Source: Planoprotostelium fungivorum (Eukaryota > Evosea > Variosea > Cavosteliida > Cavosteliaceae). Taken from it: a stretch of 25,049 bases of DNA. The notes under the pieces are model-generated. The model ran no database searches. It had not been told where the DNA came from and worked only from the letters and a program-made list of their open reading frames with translations. Shown in pieces: positions 9,365 to 18,923 of the stretch. The stretch covers positions 1 to 25,049 of the forward strand of contig MDYQ01000277.1 in assembly GCA_003024175.1 (NCBI GenBank). Reading direction: 5' to 3'. How positions within the stretch are numbered: position 1 is the first letter of the stretch; each line of letters begins with the position of its first letter. A program made the translations under genes and the position numbers.

Positions 9365-10588
9365 ATGTTTGGGATGTCTTACCCTGTTATACCTTCGTGG
9401 TCAGATCTGGTGGCTGAAGAGGATGAGTCCATCACTTCGTATGACCTCCATAATGAAATCACGAAACCCAATCGCAGTAAGGGGACATACAGTAGTCCCC
9501 TCTCCAAGTATTGTGATCCCTTCTTACACATGGTGTGTATTTTATACCAGAGGGAATGATCTCATCATCGCATTCAGCAGGAAGATGAGGACGACCTCTA
9601 TGACTCGTATACATTTGGATTCTCTGAATCATTTGGCTCCTCACAAGTTGAACGTGCCACAAATGTACTCGACAGGTACAACTCATAATCACCCCCACCA
9701 TTCTCATCCTCTACAGTGCATTCAACGACGCCTTCCCCTCCGCCAAGCCCTCCATCGAGTGAGTTTGTCATCGAGCCTTTCCATTTTATCGGAAATTAAT
9801 CAGATCGTCTCAGGCAGTGGGACCCAGTAGAAGAACTCGCAGATTATCTGCGTCCAAAGAGTCGATCCACAGAAGCCATCGACGAACAGATCTACTCTAT
9901 CGAACACGAGATAGCCAGGATCGCTGAAGAGAGGAGGCAACTGAAGTTAAGCCTTGGAAGCACTCCCGTCACCTCTCCCATCGATTCTCCCTCAGAATGT
10001 GAGCATGCCTTCTCTGCATGCATCTCATATCATCACAGTGCAAGACAGCCCAATCATCGACATCTACATGGACAGTCTAACGAATAGCCCTTCCTTCAGC
10101 CACTCCTCTGGTTCGGAGGACTTGGACCTCTCTCCTCAACTAGAGGTGACATCTCATCCCTTCGACGATCGAGTCCGAATTCTCACCCCGGACAGGTCTT
10201 CTCATCTAAGCCAGAACCCATCATCACACACACATCAACCACGATGACCACCCCAACGACGACCTTCAAGAAGGCGAAGACGAGAGAGAACACGAAGCCC
10301 TCGACCTCTAAACCGAAACCAGAGACGAAGAGGAAGGTCAATCTACTAGAGAGTGACCACCCCATCATCATCAAGGCCGACACTGGCAAGAGAGAGCAGA
10401 AGAAGAAGACAACGAGAAGGAAAGCGGAAGTGTTCCAACAGCCTGAGTTAGCTTTCAACTACATCGACACCAACACGAGCAAGAAGCTCAAGATGACGAT
10501 AGAGGGTGATACCTTTAAGAGGGAGCAGATCGTCAGAGTGAAGGCACCCCCGAGGAACGAAGACGAAGAGATAGATGTCTGTTTTTGA
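9365..10588 (+). CDS. Coiled-coil protein with basic C-terminus, unknown
   Basis: Six exons (9365-9532, 9581-9675, 9717-9758, 9814-9998, 10039-10145, 10196-10588) give 329 residues. I do not recognise the family. The N-terminal half is acidic and Ser-rich (LVAEEDESI, EDEDDLYDSY). Residues ~105-150 form a likely coiled coil (AIDEQIYSIEHEIARIAEER). A Ser/Pro/Asp segment follows (SPSFSHSSGSEDLDLSPQ), then a Thr/Lys-rich stretch with nuclear-localisation-like clusters (KPETKRKVN, KREQKKKTTRRK) and a conserved-looking end (KLKMTIEGDTFKREQIVRVK, then EDEEIDVCF). This composition suggests a nuclear or chromatin-associated scaffold, by inference only. Introns are 40-55 nt with standard borders, and all phases agree. 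Confidence 0.75.
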
Positions 10589-11270
10589 GAGTCAATACAC
10601 CTGCGGCTGAACGTCTCATCTTCTTTGTCATCATGTTTATTGTCATCGCCTCGTCTTGTTCTCTGTCGGCGTCTCATGTTCTTTTGTCTCGTGTGCGTGA
10701 GCTGCAACCGACACATCATCAAGTCTCCGTATCACATGTGGCATCACATCACAGACGTGTGTCAGTCTAAATTGTGAACCGCTCCTCTGCATCGTGGCCC
10801 TGACATCGGGGACAAACTGTTACATCATCCATCATCACGTTCTACGTTTGTATACCATTCTCGGTATGGATATAGGATAGGAAAATACATCTCTATCGAT
10901 TTGAGACACAACTCTGTAGACCTTCTCCGATGATCATGACTCTCCTCCGCCTCTGCTTTCAATCCTCTCCGGTTCACCACCCCTTATGATGCGGTACTTA
11001 ACGTGACATCGCACGTCATTTAACGCGAAATCTCATTGATCTGTGACAGGGAAGCCTTGAGACTTTCACATCATTTGATCTCCTTTGTTACATTTTGAGA
11101 CGTTCTACGGGGCATCGCGTATAACATAATTGGTACAAATTGAGGCTTTATGATGCAAAAGGATAGGACAAGCAGAAGGTCTTGATGTTTGTGGCCATGG
11201 CAATGCAACACAATCGCCAAATTGAACAGAACAAGCATCATCGAGCATCCAGCACACGAGCAACGGAAAC
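10589..11270 (+). other. Intergenic region, nothing recognised
   Basis: This stretch of about 680 nt follows the coiled-coil gene. It presumably includes that gene's 3' UTR and the promoter of the next candidate. Only short ORFs without splice support are present. Confidence 0.4.
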
Positions 11271-11572
11271 ATGGACCCTCTCTCTCGTGAGTGGACTGAG
11301 ACCTCTTTGCATGATCCTGACCTCTATTAGACAACAAGACTGGCACCCCTGTAACTCGCAGATGGGCTAGAAGCTTCAATCGTATGATGGGATACTCTCC
11401 TTCCATGGCAAGGAAGACTCAGCTACCCCCTACTCAGAGGGATGCAGACAAACTCTCCAAGAGCTCCATGCTCGTACCTCCCTTCTATCTTTAAGAGGTA
11501 TGTGGTCGCTGTCTTCCCTCGGCGTGCGCTCAGGAGATCCTCGAACCTGTCGCCACGATGTGGAAGACCTGA
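11271..11572 (+). CDS. Possible small basic protein, three exons
   Basis: Candidate exons 11271-11286, 11331-11451 and 11534-11572 join in phase with GTGAG..TTAG and GTACC..TCAG introns (44 and 82 nt). They encode a short Lys/Arg-rich protein with segments VTRRWARSFNRMM and PTQRDADKLSKSSML, ending EILEPVATMWKT. If the second intron is not used, the frame ends at 11494 instead. An AATAAA lies 47 nt after the stop, which supports a gene end here. No homologue is recognised, and extra 5' exons are possible. Confidence 0.4.
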
Positions 11573-11618
11573 CCACCATTGTCATTATATTGTACATAGT
11601 AATGTCTTAGAGCCCTAC

Positions 11619-11624
11619 AATAAA
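11619..11624 (+). terminator. Polyadenylation signal AATAAA
   Basis: AATAAA lies within a TGTA-containing AT-rich stretch, 47 nt after the TGA of the small gene at 11271-11572. Confidence 0.5.
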
Positions 11625-11771
11625 ATGTAACGCATCATGTCCCCTTCCTATTCTGCATCATGTCGAGATCGTGTGATGCGTTCGACACACCCCCGACGGT
11701 CCATCTTGACAGCACCTAAAGACGTCCTTAAAATCCGTAATGAAATTCGTTCTCTTTCATTATAGAAACAG

Positions 11772-11829
11772 CATCTTCCACGATGAAGCATCTTCCACGA
11801 TGAAGGATCTTCCAATGAAGCATCTCCGT
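11772..11829. repeat. 17-bp tandem repeat
   Basis: The unit CATCTTCCACGATGAAG is repeated twice exactly, followed by a third degenerate copy (GATCTTCCAATGAAG). It lies downstream of the NDUFAF6 stop codon, in the gap 11573-11861. Nothing else was recognised in that gap. Confidence 0.85.
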
Positions 11830-11861
11830 CTCTGAAAACATGCGCCGCATCATCTCCACGT

Positions 11862-13136
11862 CTAAAATGTATTTCTATAGCTGTTCCACCCCAGACGAAA
11901 GATGACTAACGGATTCCTCTTTGCCAATGATGCATCGAACAGATTGAAGTCCTTCTTCTGAAGGGTCGTCAAAAAATCCTCAGCGAGGGCGGCAGGCAGC
12001 AACACCCTCTTCGCATCCTTCGACAGGTCTTTTGACATCTCCCTCGCTTTGTCTAAATGCACCTTGGCAGACGATGCAGACTCGAAGGCAACCTAGATGA
12101 TTGGATGATTGATTGCGATGATGATTCACCTCGTGAAGTGCTTTTCCTGGAGCCGAATTAGGATCTGCTGCTTGCCCACGGAATAAACTCTCTTCAGACA
12201 ACCCATGCTTGGCCATGATCGACACGGGGAGGTAGTTCTTCCTCTTCTGTGCGTGATACGCGGTCGATCTGTTCGTGTCAATCGCGATGATGCATCACGT
12301 TGGCATCAATGGTCAGAGGAGATCACCTCAAGAGGGTCGTGATACCGAGAGCCTTTCCTACGTGAGATGCAGCATGATCGGTTGGGATGTGATTGATTCC
12401 ATTGAGTTGTAATGTGAGATAAAGAAGAGACGATGCAGTCTCTTCACCGAAGGCTTCCATGTCTTCGATGGTTCCGATAGATTGGTTCCTGTCGAGAAGT
12501 GAGATATAGAGGTGTGTTAGATGGTACCTGATGTCCTTCTCTCTCCTGTCCAAGATGCGTTTGAAATGGATGGGGCTGAGATTGAATTCTTCGATGGCTC
12601 CAGCCAAGAGAGTGGCCAGAGGCAGTCCTGAAGGTGGTTTCCCCTGTTCGATGATGAATGGACGCCATCACGACGGACAATGACGGTATGTGTTGTGAAG
12701 AGGGTGAGAGCGAATGGTGTGATGAACAGTCATCCACAAGCACAGGAAAGATGGACGAGACGCAATGATGTGTTGCGTGATGATTATTTCACCTCGAAGC
12801 ATGCCTTGACTGTTTCTCTCCAAAACTTCAGCCTACCCAACGCAGCTCTCGGGTCTGATGTGACATCTTGTATCGTTGCCACCTCTATGTTCCAAGCCTT
12901 CAGTACAAAGTATGCATCTCTACTCTTCGGAGGTAGGAGGGACCCACAGATGAAGGAGTCATAGTCTGTGTTTCTATCGTTGTTCAGTGGCAGTCCATAC
13001 AGTACGCAACTCACTTGACCGATTGTGCTGTGTTCTTCAGCAGCTGTGGAACGTCTAATGCTGGTGTAGAATAAGGGCGTCTCTGCAATAGAGGTCGACG
13101 TGATAGAAGGCGATGCGCCCTTGTTGCCGATTGCAT
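11862..13136 (-). CDS. NDUFAF6: NDUFAF6-type complex I assembly factor
   Basis: This protein belongs to the squalene/phytoene synthase fold family. NDUFAF6 acts in mitochondria and is needed for early assembly of respiratory complex I (ND1 module). Exons, read on the minus strand, are 13136-13015, 12973-12793, 12643-12528, 12488-12327, 12268-12130 and 12092-11862. They encode 316 residues (human about 333). The N-terminus looks like a mitochondrial presequence, being Arg-rich without acids (RAHRLLSRRPLLQRRPYST). Family signatures follow: YDSFICGSLLPPKSRDAYFV, LKAWNIEVA, LKFWRETV, ILDRREKD, SLLYLTLQLNGI, TDHAASHVGKALGITTLLR, YLPVSIMAKHGLSEESLFRG and FRLGWNSYRNTF at the end. The synthase-type Asp-rich catalytic motifs are not conserved, as in NDUFAF6 generally. 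It shares an 87-bp divergent promoter with the LIM gene. Confidence 0.93.
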
Positions 13137-13223
13137 CTCTCTGATCGGGTCACGTGCTGAAGTCGTGTTGTAATGGATCAATTCTGTCACATTTTGTCGC
13201 CCGCATTTTACAGGCTCCCTATC
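13137..13223. promoter_or_regulatory. 87-bp divergent promoter with CACGTG
   Basis: The ATGs of the NDUFAF6 gene (13136, minus) and the LIM gene (13224, plus) face away from each other across this gap. It contains a palindromic E-box CACGTG at 13151-13156 and no TATA box. A TTTTACAG just before 13214 could be the acceptor of a leader intron for the LIM gene. Confidence 0.55.
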
Positions 13224-13941
13224 ATGTCGAAGAAGTGCAATACCTGTGGAAAGGTGATAGAGTTTCACACTCCATACGATTGATCATCTCAGGCGGTCTA
13301 CGCGATGGAGGAAGTGAAGGCGTTGGGTATGCATCCGATGGATGATACAACCGAAACTGAACTCCTACAGGACAGTCTTATCACAAACCGTGTCTAAAGT
13401 GCAAGACGTGCGCCAAAAATCTTCGGGACGGTAACTGGAATGATAGGTACGATCCGATGCAATGGCCACACTGACTCCGACAGTGGAGGTCAAGTCTACT
13501 GTAACCAGTGTTACGAGAAGAACTTTGTCGATGATGAGACGAAGCAGCTCGTGGCAGATATGGAAAACACCGTGAGTCCATCCTCCCTCCTCCCTCTAAT
13601 ATCTCTCAACCTCCAACAGTACGCGAAGAAAGTGCACGGGACTGGTAAAGCCATGCCTGGTTTAGGTGAGATCGCATGCAATGCATGTTTCACATTGTCT
13701 TCTGACCCTCTCTTCAGCGTCTGGAAAGCCTTCCCCGCCCATCAAGTCTACTTCGACTGCTCATCGTCCCGCACCACCCCCTCCTTCAGCTGCAGCACCT
13801 ACTTCGCCTCGTAAAGGGCTACCCACAGGCCTCTTGAGTGCAATCAACGCACAAGGAGGTGACACATTCATCTCTATCGTCTTTTATTTGACTCGATGAT
13901 GACGAGATTGACGACAAACAGGTTCAGTGTCCAGGAGATGA
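13224..13941 (+). CDS. Single-LIM-domain protein, Pro-rich tail
   Basis: Seven exons (13224-13253, 13293-13326, 13371-13446, 13484-13571, 13620-13665, 13718-13858, 13922-13941) encode 144 residues. Residues 5-57 form one complete CRP-like LIM zinc-binding domain: CNTC, HKPC, CKTC and YCNQCYEKNF supply the eight Cys/His ligands with normal spacing. A charged linker, a Gly/Lys region (AKKVHGTGKAMPGL) and a Pro/Ala/Ser-rich tail follow. The tail's end, GLLSAINAQGG, is weakly WH2-like, but the LKKT part is missing. LIM domains mediate protein binding, often at the actin cytoskeleton; an actin-regulating role is inference. The NDUFAF6 gene starts 87 bp away on the other strand. Confidence 0.88.
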
Positions 13942-14122
13942 TGTCACAGACGGAACCCTAAACATTTAAATCTGTACACTAGTATACAATCGAACCACTG
14001 TCTTCTTCTCGTGCAGGTCAGCGAAGGTCGTGGGCGTACGGTTTGCTTGTCATCGCGAAAAGGAAGTCAATCTACAAACGAACGTGTGATGTGATGTCTG
14101 ATACAAAAAAGGCGGCTGGAAG

Positions 14123-15904
14123 ATGCGACCCTCAACATGTATACTGTTTTGCCTCTTATTCATCATATCTGCTCAAGCAAAATTGGAAGTGATCGACTGG
14201 TTCGATGCTTCGATATATCCCTGGTCGAGCGAGGGATCAGAGACGGGTACTGGAACCATCTCGTTGAGACAGAACGCTCAAGAAGAATGTAACATCGAAC
14301 TGAAGGCTGAGTTCAGACACTTCTCCACGAACACCTTCATATCGTCTGTGGTCAGTCTGTCTTTGACTTCGTTTCCTATGGACTGATCATTTCGAACAGT
14401 TTTTCACCATCGGTAGCAATTATACTGGAAATCAAGTCCTTCTCGATGGATGTGGCGACGAAAACGCTGCAGCGTTGGTAAGAGCCTTCATCATCATCGT
14501 TCTACCACCTTCTCACCTCTATCAGAAATTCACGGGCGCATCCAAAATTCCCAAGGTCAAGATTAATGATACCTGCCTCAACTTACCGTGAGCCATGCAA
14601 TCATCGAACATCACGACTCATCCTCTATAGAAATGTCACCATAGACGCTCTCGTCGGTGGCTTCATTGGTATCGGTGGCATCTCCATGTGTTCCAACACA
14701 CCGAGTATAGATCACTTCCTCTACTATGGAGTCATCCCATCTTACCCAGGCTTCCTTCCAAAGAAGGTAGCCAATGCCGTGTGCTTTCCAGAGCACCTCG
14801 ATGTAGACAAACCAGAGATACCCAACCTGCCGAAACAGATCAACGTCAACTTCTACGAGGATTCTGCAGCAGAGACACCAACGGTAGACACTGCAGCAGA
14901 GACACCAACGGTAGACACCGCGCCAACGGTAGAAACCACACCCACGGAGAGAAAGAGAGACGATCACATCACGTGAGTGTATGATGTCATACGATCCCAT
15001 CTTCACGATGATGATCGTTGACTCTCTTCAGATGCAATTGTTCTATATCAGCCATCGCAGGAACAGACTGGTCTTGCAGCCAGGAAGAGTGTATGGATTT
15101 TTATCCTGGTGACAATCGAATCATCACCCCCACCAATTCAACGTACTCCCGATACTCTTGTGTCTTCACACGAACTTCATTTCACGTGAGTCTGTCCTCT
15201 ATATCGCTCTCCTCATCATGACATCACGGCAGGTGATCGACATCGCCGACGATCATCCCGCACCATCATCGAGCGGAGAAGCGTCTCCGACTACGGCGTC
15301 TTCCTCTTCAGATGGTACCTCATCAGTTGAGGCCACACCGAGCGCACCGTCTACAGATGAAACAGCTGCCATGACATCCAACGCACAGACATCATCTGTC
15401 GTGAATACTTCTGTAGAGGAGAGAGAGACAGCGATAAATGTGACGACAACTGCAGACGCCAAGGGAGAGACTACGGCAGCGGTACCGCAGCCCACAGATG
15501 ACCAAGTGGCTGGCAGCGACAAGACGGGTGAGATGAGATGACGATCGTCTTTATTTCGAACCGTGTCTTTCTTTACGAGTTATGTTTGGTTTGTCATCAC
15601 TTGATGATGCGTGAATCTCATTTACTGATGACTCATTACATCACGCGACATCACTCTTCCATCGCAACGTCATCACATCTCATCTCCTTTCTCTTCCATC
15701 TTTTGACGTGGAACAGTCACATCCGCCGCCCCGACTTCGACATCAGAAGACGCCAGGGATGACGATCCTCCATCGAGAAACAGTCTCGTCGTCGGCATCA
15801 TCTTCGCTTCGCTCATCTTATCCGGCATGGTCATTCTCATGATCAGGAAAAACAAGATCACCAGCAGAAGCGACGGTTTTAAGAGGATGTACGGAGAGTT
15901 CTAA
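14123..15904 (+). CDS. Type I membrane glycoprotein, mucin-like stalk
   Basis: Seven exons (14123-14350, 14400-14477, 14526-14587, 14631-14972, 15032-15185, 15233-15527, 15717-15904) encode 448 residues. A signal peptide is clear (CILFCLLFIISAQA). The ectodomain has N-glycosylation sites (NYT, NDT, NVT, NST) and two Cys-bearing parts; the second is CNCS, WSCSQEEC and YSCVFT. A Glu/Thr/Pro tandem repeat (AAETPTVDT twice, then related units) lies at about residues 228-260. A Ser/Thr/Ala-rich, presumably O-glycosylated stalk precedes one transmembrane helix (SLVVGIIFASLILSGMVILM) and a short basic cytosolic tail ending RMYGEF. This is the architecture of a cell-surface adhesin or coat protein. 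No family is recognised. AATAAA directly follows the stop. The 189-nt intron 15528-15716 is long for this window. Confidence 0.85.
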
Positions 15905-15910
15905 AATAAA
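15905..15910 (+). terminator. Polyadenylation signal directly after stop
   Basis: AATAAA begins at the base after the TAA of the glycoprotein gene. The SDR gene on the other strand ends only 62 nt further, so the two transcripts probably overlap or end back to back. Confidence 0.5.
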
Positions 15911-15966
15911 AGTCTTGAAATTAGATTTTAATCTGTGAACGGCCGAGGCAGGTGGCCATGATGTCA

Positions 15967-17048
15967 TTAGACTCTTCTCTGTCCCTTGAATTGATCCATG
16001 GACTTGCTGACACCCAAGATATCGTTCGACTGAAGACGAGATCAGACGGTGAAGACTCGAGATGATGATTACCATGTCTCTGATGTAGGAGGGGAGGAAA
16101 GCTCGCATGAGGAAAGTCAAGTAAGGCATCCAAGCGGGGAGATACAGTTCGTGTCTGTTGGTTAAGATGGCCTCAACGATGCTATCGACGACGGGCTCGG
16201 GCTGTAAGATCTTCATCATCAAACCGATGCTGGTGACACCGTCAAACATGCCGGTGTTGATGTAGTATGGACACACGATGGTCGTGTGGACGTTCTTCTT
16301 TCCGAGAGCTCCTGTTGATTTCGTCAGATGTGTGTTCTTTAGAAGATGGATCATGATGGTAATCTCACCCAGCTCTAGACGGATACTCTCTGCGTAACCG
16401 AAGATTCCCCACTTGCTGGCGCAGTAGTCTGCAAGCTTGTTGGTTCCTAATGTGGAGGCCATGGATGAAATGTAAACGAGGTGTCCAGAATCGGCATCGA
16501 CAAAGTCCTTGATGAAAGCCTTTGTGATCCACATGGGACCCATCGTGTTGACTTTCATGACCTTCTCGATACTCTCGTCTTTCACTTCCCAGCTGTTGCC
16601 TCCGGAGACAACTCCTGCATTGTTGATCACGATGTCGACCTGGTTTCATGTGAGCCGCACAGAAGATGGAGATGTCTTCACCTTTCCAACCTCTTTCTTG
16701 ACTCTAGCAGCGAGTTCGTAGACTTGATCTTTATCGGAGACGTCGATGGCGTACGATACGATGGACTCTTCTCCAGCGATAGAAGCGAGCTCTTTGTGGA
16801 CGGCCTCACTCTTGTTGTAGTCCCACGATATGACCTATCCACGTCACCCTCTACATCCTGCATTATTATGATCAGCTTACCTGTGCACCCATCTGAATGA
16901 ACTTCCTCGCCATCAGCTTTCCAATGCCGCTGCTGGCACCAGTAATGAGGACCCTCTTGCCCTTCACGCTCTTGGGCGTGGGTTTATACAATACGTTAAA
17001 GGCAACGAGGCCCGCGATGAACGTGAAGAAGTAGAACCAGAAAGACAT
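15967..17048 (-). CDS. Short-chain dehydrogenase, HSD17B11/RDH10-like
   Basis: This is an NAD(P)-dependent oxidoreductase of the SDR family, nearest in layout to the membrane-bound SDR16C group that acts on steroids, retinoids or lipid alcohols. Minus-strand exons are 17048-16881, 16834-16682, 16639-16369, 16311-16073 and 16029-15967; 297 residues, a normal length. An N-terminal hydrophobic anchor (FWFYFFTFIAGLVAFNVLY) suggests the ER or lipid droplets. The cofactor motif TGASSGIG, the structural NNAG, the catalytic Ser in VYISSMAS and the YCASK catalytic Tyr/Lys are all intact. The C-terminal part (CPYYINTGMFDGV, then LGVSKSMDQFKGQR) fits the group. The substrate cannot be read from sequence. 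The gene is convergent with the glycoprotein gene. Confidence 0.93.
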
Positions 17049-17610
17049 GTCGTTTGTTGTTTGTCTTTGTATATGTATGGGTTGTGTGGCAGCTGAGCGG
17101 AAAATCTAACGGAACAATTATGTAGATAGACATATACGGGATCCACAGCATTCCCCCGCCAATAGATGAGCACATGCATGGTGGACGCCACATGATGTCG
17201 CCTCACCGTCCTCCTGCATACACAAAGACAAGCATCGCCATCATCGGCTGCTTGCCAATTATTCCGTTGCGTAATCGCGTAAATGACTTTCTTTATTCAT
17301 CTCGACATGGTGTGGAGTGTTTAGAGGTTGAGAGGCGGAGACACGTGTTGGAAGGGAAGGAATGGTGTGCGTTCTAGATGTGGTGTTCGTCTTGTAATGT
17401 TGAAATGCACGCCAAATTTCTTGCGTTGGTGCTGGTGAAATTCAAGCCTGAGATTTATTTCTCTTTATAAAACAATTTTCACGAGGAGGCAACATCACAA
17501 CGAGATCCGAAAGTTCGGGCGATCATCCTCACGCTTAAGACACAACTCCACCCTCAACCACCCCACCTCTCCTATTGAACTGTATATACACACTTGAACA
17601 GTAAACGATA
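17049..17610. promoter_or_regulatory. Divergent intergenic region, SDR and kinase
   Basis: This 562-nt gap separates the SDR start (minus) from the kinase start (plus). A TATA box for the kinase lies at 17466-17473. The remaining short ORFs have no splice or domain support. Confidence 0.5.
17466..17473 (+). promoter_or_regulatory. TATA box upstream of the kinase
   Basis: TATAAAAC lies 145 nt before the kinase ATG at 17611, similar in spacing to the element before the DUF4395 gene. Confidence 0.55.
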
Positions 17611-18808
17611 ATGTACCAGAGACGATTATTGGCTAAGAGACTGGGCTCAGACCCATACATTGGAGATTACAAGATCATGGAAGAAGAGATCGGGGAGGGC
17701 TCCAATGCGGTAGTCCGTATGGCGGAGCATGCAACCACGGGAAATCGAGTGGTCTGCAAGGTCCTCATCAAGAAAATATCGACCCCCGGCAGCTCACCAT
17801 ATGGAAGTCCAGCTGGCTCCCCAATGTCACCCATGTATACCCCCTCTGGCTCCCCTACTTCATGTTCACCGATGGGTATCTCCCCCGCTCTCATGGCCAG
17901 CTACCAGACTCTAGCTCAGAAGGTCAAGGATGAAACATATCGAGAGATCAATATCATGAACAAATTGAATCACGAGAACATCATGAAGACACTGCAGGTG
18001 AAGGAGTTCCCCCCGGGGGTTGACTCAAGTTCTCACACACTTCCAGGTATCCGAAGAGAACAATTACATTTTCATCTTTATGGATCATATGGATGAGGGA
18101 GACCTGTACAGCTACATCCAAAAACACGGAAGCTTCGAGGAGTCTCGAGCTAGGATGTTGTTCTCCCAGATGGCCTCGGCCCTTGCGTTCTGCCACGAGG
18201 CCAAAGTATGTCACCACGACATCAAGCTCGAGAACGTAAGTTGAACTCCATCTTCTCATCGTCTAATCCATTCATCTTCTTTTTTCGTCTAACCCCTTTC
18301 CAGTTTGTCATCGATTCTCATTCTGGAGTGAAACTCATCGACTTTGGATATGCCATCGACTACACGACCAAGCCGGATACAGAGTCCTTCCATGTCTTTA
18401 ACGGCTCCCCCGCCTACTCTGCACCAGAGGTGAACACGATGGACACATGTTCCATCTTCTCACGCGAGATAGATTCTGGACCGAAAGGCACACGATGAGA
18501 CAGTGGACGTCTTCTCGTTGGGAATATGTCTATACTACATGATGTCCGCCGAGTTCCCGTTCTGTGATGAAACCCGAACGACCTACGATCAACTGGTTCG
18601 AAATGTCAGACAAGGCAAGTTCTGCTGGCCAGACCACTTCTCTCCCTCTTTAAGAGATCTTCTATCTCACATGATCGCCAAGCGAAACCTCCGTTATTCG
18701 TGGAAGCAGGTACATTTGATTTCATTTTATTGTCGAGAATTGGGACTCACTCGGCGACAGATTCTATCTCATCCTTGGTTGAACGAGGACACCATGAGCC
18801 TGTGTTAA
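17611..18808 (+). CDS. CAMK-like Ser/Thr kinase, Ser/Pro-rich insert
   Basis: Five exons (17611-17997, 18047-18235, 18304-18429, 18473-18709, 18761-18808) encode 328 residues, essentially one kinase domain. Visible elements are the glycine loop IGEGSNAVVRMAEH, the ATP-binding Lys in VVCKVLIKK, the alpha-C Glu in YREINIMNKL, the catalytic loop CHHDIKLEN, DFGYA, the activation segment end GSPAYSAPE, DVFSLGICLYYMM and ILSHPWLNED. The catalytic loop has His-His-Asp instead of His-Arg-Asp, making it a non-RD-type kinase, while the catalytic Asp, Lys and Asn remain, so activity is expected. Between beta-3 and alpha-C lies an insertion of about 45 residues with at least seven Ser-Pro or Thr-Pro pairs, a probable target of proline-directed kinases. 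The substrate is unknown. Confidence 0.93.
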
Positions 18809-18923
18809 TACCTTTTGTCTATATCTGTAGATTCTATAGAGTGTATACAAGCCGCAGATGTAAATACAACAGATGTGCATATCACGTGTCTTTATTCTTG
18901 TTTGATGGTGTATAATGAGATCA

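Noticed and set aside
9258-9830. 190-aa plus-strand frame across the start of the coiled-coil gene
   Set aside because: It reads through three well-formed introns of that gene and looks like shifted coding sequence.
13718-13941. WH2 actin-binding motif at the end of the LIM protein
   Set aside because: GLLSAINAQGG matches only the first half; the LKKT/V part is absent in every splice option tried.
13955-13964. Second interstitial telomere motif (AACCCTAAAC) after the LIM gene
   Set aside because: Only about 1.4 repeat units; expected by chance at this length in a 25-kb window more readily than the 12-nt match in the IleRS intron.
15818-16630. 270-aa unspliced minus-strand frame
   Set aside because: It contains the central SDR exons but reads through introns at both ends; the spliced model restores the YCASK region and the family C-terminus.
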